Positions 36,573-44,628 of a stretch of DNA of 60,982 bases are shown here, piece by piece (the stretch's first letter is position 1; every line of letters begins with the position of its first letter). The stretch is from contig NZ_MTKN01000050.1 of assembly GCF_001975825.1 (NCBI RefSeq), positions 1-60,982 of the forward strand. Direction: 5' to 3'. This DNA is from [Flexibacter] sp. ATCC 35208 (GTDB lineage: Bacteria; Bacteroidota; Bacteroidia; Chitinophagales; Chitinophagaceae). The position numbers and the translations under genes are program-made. The notes beneath the pieces are model-generated. The model ran no database searches and was not told the origin of the DNA. It saw only the letters and a list, made by a program, of their open reading frames with translations.

Positions 36573-36625
36573 CAAATGTAGATGCTGTATCTTTACAAAA
36601 TACAGTACTTTCCCAAAGGGAAGTA
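36573..36625. promoter_or_regulatory. divergent SDR/hxlR control region
   Basis: The minus strand has a -7 box TACATTTG (36573-36580) for the SDR gene. On the plus side lie CTGTAT...ATACAG (36585-36605) and TACTTTCCC-AAA-GGGAAGTA (36606-36625), two inverted repeats that could be operator sites for the HxlR protein. Confidence 0.5.
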
Positions 36626-36649
36626 TCAACTACTTAATAATCAATAGAT

Positions 36650-37003
36650 ATGGAAAAGTGCGCACCCGTATTATCAGCATGTATGCAACGCATGAAAGGC
36701 ATCCAGGATGCCCTTGATATTCTAAACGGAAAATGGAAAATAAGGATCATGGCAGCCCTGACTTTTGGACCAAAACGATTTGTCGATCTGCAAATGATCA
36801 TCGAAGGAATAGGCCCTAAAATGCTTTCTAAAGAGCTGCAATTACTTGAGCTGAATGGCCTGGTGCGCAGAGAGGTGGTTGATAATAAACCGGTGGGTGT
36901 AAACTATGTCATTACTGAATATGGTCTTACCCTGGAAACTGTGATCAAAGAATTATCTCACTGGGGCAATACCCACAGAATACAGGTAATGGGTAAGGTT
37001 TAA
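36650..37003 (+). CDS. HxlR family winged-helix regulator
   Basis: This 117-aa protein has the HxlR signature: Cys at position 4, then ALDILNGKWKIRIMAAL, the recognition region MLSKELQLLELNGLVRREV and YVITEYGLTLETVI. HxlR/YodB-type regulators often sense electrophiles through a conserved Cys (here Cys4 or Cys11). It is divergent from the SDR gene, its likely target. Confidence 0.9.
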   Translation: MEKCAPVLSACMQRMKGIQDALDILNGKWKIRIMAALTFGPKRFVDLQMIIEGIGPKMLSKELQLLELNGLVRREVVDNKPVGVNYVITEYGLTLETVIKELSHWGNTHRIQVMGKV

Positions 37004-37534
37004 TGACCGCTTTCAGCTTCAGGTAAATAAGGGCGATTAAAACAAATGTACCCGCCACTGCCACATACACACTCAGTGAGATCGCATGCAGGATGGCACT
37101 CCCTGCCGTCCTCAAACCGACCGCCCTTGCACGAATATCCGGCATATGGGCAAAGCTCTGATTCAGAATGGCCAGCGAACTGGGTATCATGGTAGCTGCG
37201 CCAACACTCTGCAATACTCTCCATACGATCAGCATTCCTGCTGTACCTGCAAATCCACAGCCTACAGAGGCGGCGCAAAATATGAACATCCCCACTGAAA
37301 TACATGTTTAGCGCCAAACAAATCACTCAGGTTCCCGGCTGACAACATCAATACTGCAAAGGCCAATGCATAGGCATCAATCACCCATTGCAGTATGCTC
37401 ATATCAGCTTTGAATGTCTTTGCGATTTCGGGTAAGGCGATATTTACGATGGAAACATCTAATTGTGCAACTACGAAAGCAAGGCTGGTTACAGCCATGA
37501 TCCATCTGAAACTATTACTGGCGGTCATGATCAA
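36990..37534 (-). pseudogene. MFS (DHA2-type) transporter remnant
   Basis: The frame from 37534 starts like an EmrB/QacA transporter (VAQLDVSIVNIALPEIAKTF, LQWVIDAYALAFAVLML, SAGNLSDLFGAK), then shifts frame near 37296 to GMFIFCAASVGCGFAG and LIVWRVLQSVGAATMIPSSLAIL. After GLRTAG it jumps to what looks like the terminal segment (SVYVAVAGTFVLIALIYLKLK). About 300 residues are missing, so it is not functional. Its start overlaps the stop of the Crp/Fnr gene by four bases. Confidence 0.82.
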
Positions 37535-38100
37535 AGGAGGGATTTTCTGATACGGCTTAACGACGAGGGAGTAATACCCAGATAAGATGCGAGCATTGCC
37601 TGTGGCACCCTGTTCGCTAACCCCGGGTAGTATTCTATAAAATGTAAATAACGGGATTGCGCATCCTGTACCAACATATTGCCGGCGGCTTTCATCTTAC
37701 TTTCCAACACGGATGCTGTGATCCTTGCAAAGATATCTTTCCAGCCGGGAACCACTTTGTCGAGGTAATTGAAATCTGCTTTTGAGAACACGAGCAATTC
37801 ACAATCGGTCACAGCCTCTATATATTCTGAGGCAGGCAGTTCATCGCGAAAGCTACTGAAGTCGGCCGCAAAACGGTCTTCATATACAAAATATCGGGTG
37901 AGCCCCTCTCCTGCTTTGTTATAATAACAAATACGGCAGACCCCTTCGGTTACATAACCTATTTCTTCGGATACTTTCCCGGCTTCGGAGAAACTGGCTC
38001 CTTTGGGCAGCTTTTTCCATTGTGCTTTACTTTTGATTTGCGCGATCTGTTGTTCAGTCAGGTACCCAAATTGAAGCAGGTACGTAATGAGTAGTTCCAT
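37531..38100 (-). CDS. Crp/Fnr family transcriptional regulator
   Basis: From the Met at 38100 the protein is 189 aa, normal for this family; the open frame extends 69 codons further upstream without family similarity. It has a cNMP-binding-like barrel (about 20-115, FSEAGKVSEEIGYVTEGVCRICYYN) and a terminal helix-turn-helix, YLGITPSSLSRIRKSL. It was cotranscribed with the now broken MFS gene and probably regulated it. Confidence 0.85.
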   Translation of the reverse strand: MELLITYLLQFGYLTEQQIAQIKSKAQWKKLPKGASFSEAGKVSEEIGYVTEGVCRICYYNKAGEGLTRYFVYEDRFAADFSSFRDELPASEYIEAVTDCELLVFSKADFNYLDKVVPGWKDIFARITASVLESKMKAAGNMLVQDAQSRYLHFIEYYPGLANRVPQAMLASYLGITPSSLSRIRKSLL

Positions 38101-38335
38101 TCCTGCAAAGTTAGGGTAAGCAGAGACAACCTGTATTACCAATTGACAACTTATTCTTTTATCCAGTAGTGAGGCTTGTTCCGGGGTGATACGCCCAGTC
38201 ACCGCCGGTTTGCCAATGAGTATCTGCAAACCTGCGGGAGGCGGGGCATATATTGCTTTTCTTAAAGAAGCATCGGTGCAGCATAATAATAGGGTAATTT
38301 TTAGCATGGGCTACATGCTAAAAATTTACAACATA

Positions 38336-39481
38336 CTATTCTTCCCCTTTATTCGTCAGTTTTGCCAACACAAAGAAAGCCCCTTTGGTCACCACTTTGG
38401 CATGCGCAGGCAATTCTCTGACAGGAGTGATAGCGGAATATCCCACATCAGAAACACCTTTTGCTACCGGCCACTTTTCAAACTCATAGCCTTCTTTTGT
38501 TTCTTTTATCATCACAAAAATATAATCCTCTCCTGCATGGCTTACAATAGCGGAAGTAGGTACTGCAGGGCCTTTAACGGCGCCAGTACTGACTACTGCT
38601 GTTACATTCATACCTTCTATCAATCCTGATTTATCTCCATTCACCACAGCATGTACAGGAATTGTCTTGGTGTCATTTTCAAATGCAGTGCCTATGGAAA
38701 ACACCGCTGCTTCGTACGTCTTGCCGGGATTATTTGTCAATGTGAAGGTAATATCCTGTTTGGGTTTCAATTTAGACAGGTCCTTCTCATACACAAACAG
38801 GTCGAGGTGTAATTCAGAGTTATTGACTATTTGCGCTACAGGGGTAGCTGCATCTACATTCGCTCCTATCTCTGCCTTCACATTGCTGATGGTGCCACTG
38901 ATAGGTGCTGTAATGGCGATAATTGTGGTGATCTTGCCGGCAGACACTGCGGAGGCAGAGATCCCTAATGCAGACAGCTGTTGCTGCAAAGCATTTCGCG
39001 TAGCAGTGAGGGTCGCGATTTCTGTCTCTACCCTTTGCAGGTTTTTTAATGGCGCTGCATTGCCGGCTACTAATTCCTGCTGGCGTTGTTGTTCTATTTT
39101 TGCGAGGTTCAATTGGGCAATGGTGGATTGTAATTCCTGTTGCACCTTTGTCAATTCAGGGTTGACGAGTGTTGCAATCACCTGTCCTTTCTTTACATAA
39201 TCACCGGGTAGTACGGTCAGCGTTTTCACAATGCCACTGGTCAGTGCGGTTACTAATGCTTTGTTCTGATTAGGCACAGAGAGCATGCCGCTTAACTTGA
39301 TCGCATCTACCAGGCTTTTCTGGCTGACAGTATCCAATTCAATGCCGACGGCTTTCATTTGTTCCGGAGTGATGGCCGCTACATTGGTTTCCGTTTCAGC
39401 GGTGTCCTCCTCTTCATGCGTTGCTTTTGGCTGGACACAGGCGGATATCGTCAATATGATTAAGAAAAATACTTTCTTCAT
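38336..39481 (-). CDS. RND efflux periplasmic adaptor, CusB/CzcB-like
   Basis: This 381-aa membrane-fusion protein has a lipoprotein signal (ILTISAC, Cys15), a barrel-sandwich lipoyl half (IVKTLTVLPGDYVKKGQVIATLVNPE), a coiled-coil hairpin (about 110-170), and the second half TAPISGTISNVKAEIGANVD. It joins the inner-membrane pump to the outer-membrane channel. It is the last gene of the operon, one base after the CusA-TolC fusion stop. Heavy-metal specificity is inferred from the pump. Confidence 0.92.
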   Translation of the reverse strand: MKKVFFLIILTISACVQPKATHEEEDTAETETNVAAITPEQMKAVGIELDTVSQKSLVDAIKLSGMLSVPNQNKALVTALTSGIVKTLTVLPGDYVKKGQVIATLVNPELTKVQQELQSTIAQLNLAKIEQQRQQELVAGNAAPLKNLQRVETEIATLTATRNALQQQLSALGISASAVSAGKITTIIAITAPISGTISNVKAEIGANVDAATPVAQIVNNSELHLDLFVYEKDLSKLKPKQDITFTLTNNPGKTYEAAVFSIGTAFENDTKTIPVHAVVNGDKSGLIEGMNVTAVVSTGAVKGPAVPTSAIVSHAGEDYIFVMIKETKEGYEFEKWPVAKGVSDVGYSAITPVRELPAHAKVVTKGAFFVLAKLTNKGEE

Positions 39482-39482
39482 T

Positions 39483-42400
39483 TTATCTGTTTAAATAGAA
39501 GTTTAATTGAATTGCGGACTGATTGTATTGATTCAATACATCCAGGTAATTTCTTTGTATATCGATGGCCTGTGTCAGGAATTGCGATAGCTCTGCAAAA
39601 CTGATTTCACCGGCCCGATAACTCAGGTTGGCGGCTTTGATGATCAGATCCGCCTGTTTCAAACCAGTGGATTCATAATAATCCAGTAGCTCTTTATTCT
39701 TTTGCAACTGTTGTACATCCTGCTGACGCTCTGTTTGCAATGCCTGTTGCTGATAGTCGAGTACGGATTGCTGGTATTGTTTTTCTACCTGTGCCGCTTT
39801 GATGCTGTTATGATACGCACCTCTTCCAAACAAAGGAACACCGACAGTAAATGAAAAACCTGAATAAGGATCACGCATGCCATACAGGCGTTGTGTGAAG
39901 AAACGTCCCTGAAAATCGGGCATACGGGTTTGACGGGCTACCCTGATCTCTGCATTGGCAATGGCAATATTCTGTTCCTGTTGTTGAATAAAAGGATGAG
40001 TTACATCCAGACTGTCACCATAATCGACAGCGACCTTTTCAATGCCGGTACTTTTTGCTACATAAGCGGTATCTGTATTCAACAGTTTTTTTAATACCGC
40101 CTGCTGTACTTTCAGATCACGATCTATGAGTTGTAACTGTACAGTGGTTTCTCTTGCTTTTGCAATGGCCGCAATACTATCTAATCCGGCACTTTCACCC
40201 GTCTTTACTCTTAATACAGCGGCGGCTGACAACGATGTATAAATACTATCCAGCCTTGTCCACAGTGCCTGTTTGCTTTGATAATACCAGAGCGCGTACC
40301 AGGTACTTTGTACTTCTCTTTTTATTTCCAGTGCTTTAATCGTGCGATTATATGCAACTGATTTAGACTGTTCATTCAGCAACTGTCTTTTTGCTTTATA
40401 CAGCCCTGGCCAATCCAGGGTTTGAGAAAGCCCTATCTTCAGGATCCCTTTTGAATCGGTAGGACGCAGGTCTTCATTCTCTGCAAAGATCCCGGTATTC
40501 GGAATGGTCGCAGCGGTGGCATTCAGCGTAAGGCTTTTTTGCAGTTGCAGGTCAGCAGATCTGATTTGCAGGTTTTGCTGTAATGCTTTGTTATACGCAT
40601 CATGGAGGGTGATCCCTAATGGCGTATTTACTTTCATTGGTGATTGCGCATTTACTTTCATGGAAAATGTACAACCTATTAACAGCAATATGGTCAGGGC
40701 CTTTTTCTTCATAGTGATCATATACAATAAAGGCAATACGATCAGGGTCAATATTGTCGCAGAGAGCAATCCTCCAATCACCACGGTGGCCAGTGGTTTC
40801 TGTACTTCCGCTCCTGCGCCGGATGATAATGCCATTGGCAGGAACCCTAAAGAGGCTACGGTGGCTGTCATCAACACAGGTCGTAATCGTTCCATCGTGC
40901 CTCTCTTTATTCGTTCCAATACATTTGTCACGCCCTCTTTTTCCAGCTGATTAAAGGTGCCGATCAATACAATTCCATTCAATACGGCTACGCCAAACAG
41001 GGCGATGAAACCTACACCTGCTGATATAGAAAATGGCATTCCCCGTGTCAACAAGGCCAGTACACCACCAATGGCAGACATCGGGATGGCGGTAAAGATC
41101 AATCCTGCCTGCTTGAAAGAATGGAATGTAAAGTAGAGTAATACAAATATCAGCAGCAACGCCGCAGGCACTGCTATGCTTAATCTGGCAGATGCCTGTT
41201 GCAGGTTTTCAAAAGTACCACCATAGGTAAAGTAATACCCTGTAGGCAATTGATACTTTGCGAGTTTGTCCTGTATCTCTTCCACTACAGATTCCACATC
41301 TCTGCCTACTACATTGAAACCAATCACGATCCTGCGTCTTGCCGCCTCTCTGCTTATCTGGGCCGGACCATCTTTGAATGATACATTTGCTACCTGACTC
41401 AATAAGATCTGGTTGCCATTTGGCAATGGAATAAAGAGATTGGCCACATCATCAATACTGCTTCGGTGTGCACTATCCAGTCTTACAACCAGGTCAAACC
41501 GCCGCTCATTTTCAAATACAGAACCAGCTACTTCACCTGCAAAGGCAGCACTGACTATCCTGTTGATATCAGCGATGTTTAATCCATAATTGGCAATACG
41601 GATCCTGTCATATTCAATGGTGATCTGCGGCAAACCTGTCGTTTGCTCTATCTGCGGGGTGGATACCCCTTTCACGCCCTGTATCACACCAGCTACTCTA
41701 GGTGCAATTGCAGCAAGGGTGTCTATATTTTCACCAAATATCTTCACCGCTACATCCTGCCGGATGCCCGTCATCAGCTCATTAAAACGCATTTGAATAG
41801 GCTGGTTGGCTTCGAAAAACACACCGGGTATCTGTGCTAACTTTTCTTCCATCATGTGGGCCAGTTCATTGTAATCTTTCGTGGTGGTCCATGCTGATTT
41901 TTCTTTCAGCACTACGATCAGGTCAGTCGCTTCTGGGGGCATTGGATCGGTAGGGATCTCCGCACTCCCGGTACGACCGATCACCTCTTTTACTTCGGGA
42001 AACGTTTTCAATAGCCGGGAGGCCTGCATAGAGGTTTCAATACTCTGACTCAAAGAAGATCCCGGTGGTAAGATACAATGGAAAGCATAGTCGCCTTCCT
42101 GCAATTGCGGAATGAACTCCCCGCCCATTCTGGCAAATAAGATCACCGCCATCACTGTCAGCGCTACTGCCACACTCACCACTACATACTTAAACCGGAT
42201 AGCCTTGTCCAATGCCCTGCTATATATCCGCTGAAAGTACCCGATCATCTTATCGGCAAAGGTGACCTTCTGTGAAATTTGTTTTGGCAAAAACAACGCC
42301 GACATCATAGGAATATAAGTCAGTGAAAGCAGCAAGGCACCTAATATCGCAAAGCCGACAGTCTGTGCCATGGGACGGAACATTTTGCCTTCAATGCCAA

Positions 42401-43796
42401 CCAGTGTCAGGATAGGGATATATACTACCAAAATGATGATCTCTCCAAAAGCGGCACTGTTCCTGATCTTAGAAGCAGAAATAAATACCTCCTCATTCAT
42501 CTCTACCTGTGTCAGTTTTTGTTGGCTGGTGCGCCGGGCCAGGTGATGCAGGGTCGCTTCAACAATGATGACCGAACCGTCTACAATCAATCCAAAATCA
42601 ATGGCACCCAAACTTAGCAGGTTTGCAGATACATGGAATACATTCATCAATCCCAATGCAAAAAGCATAGATAATGGAATGGCAGATGCGACGATGATAC
42701 CTGCACGTATATTTCCTAAAAACAATACCAGTACAAAGATCACAATCAAAGCGCCTTCAACGAGGTTGCGTTCTACGGTGCTGATAGCGCGGTTGACCAG
42801 ACTCGTACGATCGAGATAAGGTTCAATGATCACATCTTCGGGGAGGGCCATTTTAATCTGCTCCATTCTTGCTTTTACCCGCTTTACTACCTCTGCACTA
42901 TTTGCTCCTTTCAGCATCATGATAATGCCGCCTACTACTTCTTCCTCTCCATTCAGGGTCATGGCCCCATAGCGGATAGCACTGCCAAATCTCACATTCG
43001 CCACATCCTTCATATAGACAGGAATGCCTGCGGGATTCTTAATTACAATATTGCCGATGTCTTCCAGCGAAGTCACCAACCCAATACCCCTGATGAAATA
43101 GGCATTGGGCTTTTTATCAATATAAGCACCACCGGTATTCTGGTTATTCTGGTGCAGGGCGGTAAAGATTTCGGAGATACTTACATTCATGGCCTTTAGG
43201 CGGGCAGGATCTACAGCTACTTCATATTGCTTTAGCATACCGCCAAAGCTATTGACCTCTGCAATGCCCGGTGTGCCATAGAGTTGGCGGGCTACAATCC
43301 AGTCCTGCATAGAACGGAGGTCTGCGGCATTGTATTTATGTTCACTCCCTTTTTTAGGGCGTAATACATATTCATAAATTTGTCCCAGACCGGTGCTTAC
43401 AGGCGCCAGCCCGGGCATGGCGACACCTTCGGGTATCTGGTTCCTTACTTCCTGGAGGCGCTCATTGATGAGTTGCCTGGCAAAATACACATCTACTTTA
43501 TCGTCGAACACGGCGGTCACGACCGATAAACCAAATCTTGAAATAGAACGGATTTCGATCAGATCGGGAAGGTTGGCAATGCTTTGTTCAACGGGATATG
43601 ATACGAATTGCTCTACCTCCTGGGTGGCGAGCGTAGGAGCATTTGTAATAATCTGAACCTGGTTATTGGTAATGTCTGGTACGGCATCGATGGGCAGGCG
43701 CAGTGCGCTCCACACACCCCATACAATGAGTATGACCGTGAGGCATCCAATCACCAGTTTATTGTGTATACTAAACCTGATGACTTTATCTAACAT
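39483..43796 (-). CDS. CusA/CzcA-type RND pump fused to a TolC-like outer-membrane channel
   Basis: This 1437-aa protein has two parts. Residues 1 to about 1030 are a heavy-metal RND pump: GVWSALRLPIDAVPDITNNQVQI at the start, the transmembrane motif DFGLIVDGSVIIVEA near 400 with the proton-relay Asp pair, and a second transmembrane set near 860-1020. Then follow MKKKALTILLLIGCTFSMKV, an internal signal-like segment, and a TolC-like region (to 1437) with long coiled helices (YNKALQQNLQIRSADL). Such fusions are known in Bacteroidota. It should export divalent or monovalent metal ions with the CusB-like adaptor. Confidence 0.92.
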   Translation of the reverse strand: MLDKVIRFSIHNKLVIGCLTVILIVWGVWSALRLPIDAVPDITNNQVQIITNAPTLATQEVEQFVSYPVEQSIANLPDLIEIRSISRFGLSVVTAVFDDKVDVYFARQLINERLQEVRNQIPEGVAMPGLAPVSTGLGQIYEYVLRPKKGSEHKYNAADLRSMQDWIVARQLYGTPGIAEVNSFGGMLKQYEVAVDPARLKAMNVSISEIFTALHQNNQNTGGAYIDKKPNAYFIRGIGLVTSLEDIGNIVIKNPAGIPVYMKDVANVRFGSAIRYGAMTLNGEEEVVGGIIMMLKGANSAEVVKRVKARMEQIKMALPEDVIIEPYLDRTSLVNRAISTVERNLVEGALIVIFVLVLFLGNIRAGIIVASAIPLSMLFALGLMNVFHVSANLLSLGAIDFGLIVDGSVIIVEATLHHLARRTSQQKLTQVEMNEEVFISASKIRNSAAFGEIIILVVYIPILTLVGIEGKMFRPMAQTVGFAILGALLLSLTYIPMMSALFLPKQISQKVTFADKMIGYFQRIYSRALDKAIRFKYVVVSVAVALTVMAVILFARMGGEFIPQLQEGDYAFHCILPPGSSLSQSIETSMQASRLLKTFPEVKEVIGRTGSAEIPTDPMPPEATDLIVVLKEKSAWTTTKDYNELAHMMEEKLAQIPGVFFEANQPIQMRFNELMTGIRQDVAVKIFGENIDTLAAIAPRVAGVIQGVKGVSTPQIEQTTGLPQITIEYDRIRIANYGLNIADINRIVSAAFAGEVAGSVFENERRFDLVVRLDSAHRSSIDDVANLFIPLPNGNQILLSQVANVSFKDGPAQISREAARRRIVIGFNVVGRDVESVVEEIQDKLAKYQLPTGYYFTYGGTFENLQQASARLSIAVPAALLLIFVLLYFTFHSFKQAGLIFTAIPMSAIGGVLALLTRGMPFSISAGVGFIALFGVAVLNGIVLIGTFNQLEKEGVTNVLERIKRGTMERLRPVLMTATVASLGFLPMALSSGAGAEVQKPLATVVIGGLLSATILTLIVLPLLYMITMKKKALTILLLIGCTFSMKVNAQSPMKVNTPLGITLHDAYNKALQQNLQIRSADLQLQKSLTLNATAATIPNTGIFAENEDLRPTDSKGILKIGLSQTLDWPGLYKAKRQLLNEQSKSVAYNRTIKALEIKREVQSTWYALWYYQSKQALWTRLDSIYTSLSAAAVLRVKTGESAGLDSIAAIAKARETTVQLQLIDRDLKVQQAVLKKLLNTDTAYVAKSTGIEKVAVDYGDSLDVTHPFIQQQEQNIAIANAEIRVARQTRMPDFQGRFFTQRLYGMRDPYSGFSFTVGVPLFGRGAYHNSIKAAQVEKQYQQSVLDYQQQALQTERQQDVQQLQKNKELLDYYESTGLKQADLIIKAANLSYRAGEISFAELSQFLTQAIDIQRNYLDVLNQYNQSAIQLNFYLNR

Positions 43797-43860
43797 AATA
43801 AATAGTTTGTCTCATGGCAGGGTGCCATGCAGCATTAAATTGTATAATGTGGGAGGGTGA

Positions 43861-44163
43861 TTATGCCAGCCGGGGAGGTTGTAATAATGAACGGGTGTAA
43901 GGAGTAGCCCGCATAGACTGGTAAGCAGCAATATGCTTAACGAGAGGTATGGTGATGGAGAATTCGGGTGTGGTTACTTTTGCTAATATGACACCTGATG
44001 TGCAGGAGGAACAGGAAGCGGTGAATGGGGAGCATTCGCCTTTGTCTTTTTTTGAGTTGCTGGTGGTGGTGGTTTCCTGCGCACAGCTATCCCATACACA
44101 GCAAGGTATGATGGTTTCGCAGAGAACGATGAGAGATAGTATGAAAACCAGCAAGAATTTCAT
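43861..44163 (-). CDS. small Cys-rich secreted protein of the efflux operon
   Basis: This 100-aa protein has a signal peptide (LLVFILSLIVLCETIIPC) and several Cys (CCVWDSC, ECSPF, CSSC). It resembles the small DUF6660-type proteins found before CusA genes in Bacteroidota; that name is from memory. It could bind metal in the periplasm. The CusA-TolC gene follows on the same strand after 64 bp. Confidence 0.6.
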   Translation of the reverse strand: MKFLLVFILSLIVLCETIIPCCVWDSCAQETTTTSNSKKDKGECSPFTASCSSCTSGVILAKVTTPEFSITIPLVKHIAAYQSMRATPYTRSLLQPPRLA

Positions 44164-44351
44164 GGGGGTAAATATAGGTAAAAATCTTATTATTGGGGTA
44201 GTTTGAAGTATTTATTGGTGTAGGTTACGGTATTATATGGTTATGTGAAAGCACACATGGGTGTGATTGTGTTGCCTTGTTCCGCTTTTATCAAAAAAAG
44301 AATGCTTTGGTAAGTATGCCAATTTAACATAAAAATCCTCCTCTCCTACCA

Positions 44352-44564
44352 CTATTTCATCTGTAATTGCTTCAACGATAGTAAGTTTTTCATGCAATTC
44401 AAGGTCCGGCCAACGACTGTAAAGTACACAGCACTTCCTGCTCTCTCTATTACAATCAATTCACACTTAATATCGGTTAATGCCTGCCGGTATTGCTTTT
44501 GTAAATGATAATCTTTAGCTGGCAATGTAAACGTAACTATTTTATCCTTTTCAATATACGTCAT
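44352..44564 (-). CDS. small hypothetical protein
   Basis: This 70-aa frame reads as a compact alpha/beta protein (KIVTFTLPAKDYHLQKQYRQALTDIKCELIVIERAGSAVYFTVV). Strand and spacing are plausible, but no family is recognised. The gap 44165-44351 holds nothing I can name. Confidence 0.4.
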   Translation of the reverse strand: MTYIEKDKIVTFTLPAKDYHLQKQYRQALTDIKCELIVIERAGSAVYFTVVGRTLNCMKNLLSLKQLQMK

Positions 44565-44628
44565 AATAAAAATATGACATGACAGCAGGTCAAATAATTT
44601 GGTTGATTAAGTGTGTATTTTTTAAGGC

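Noticed and set aside
38101..38307. N-terminal 69-residue extension of the Crp/Fnr regulator
   Set aside because: No family similarity; the normal Crp length is reached from the Met at 38100.
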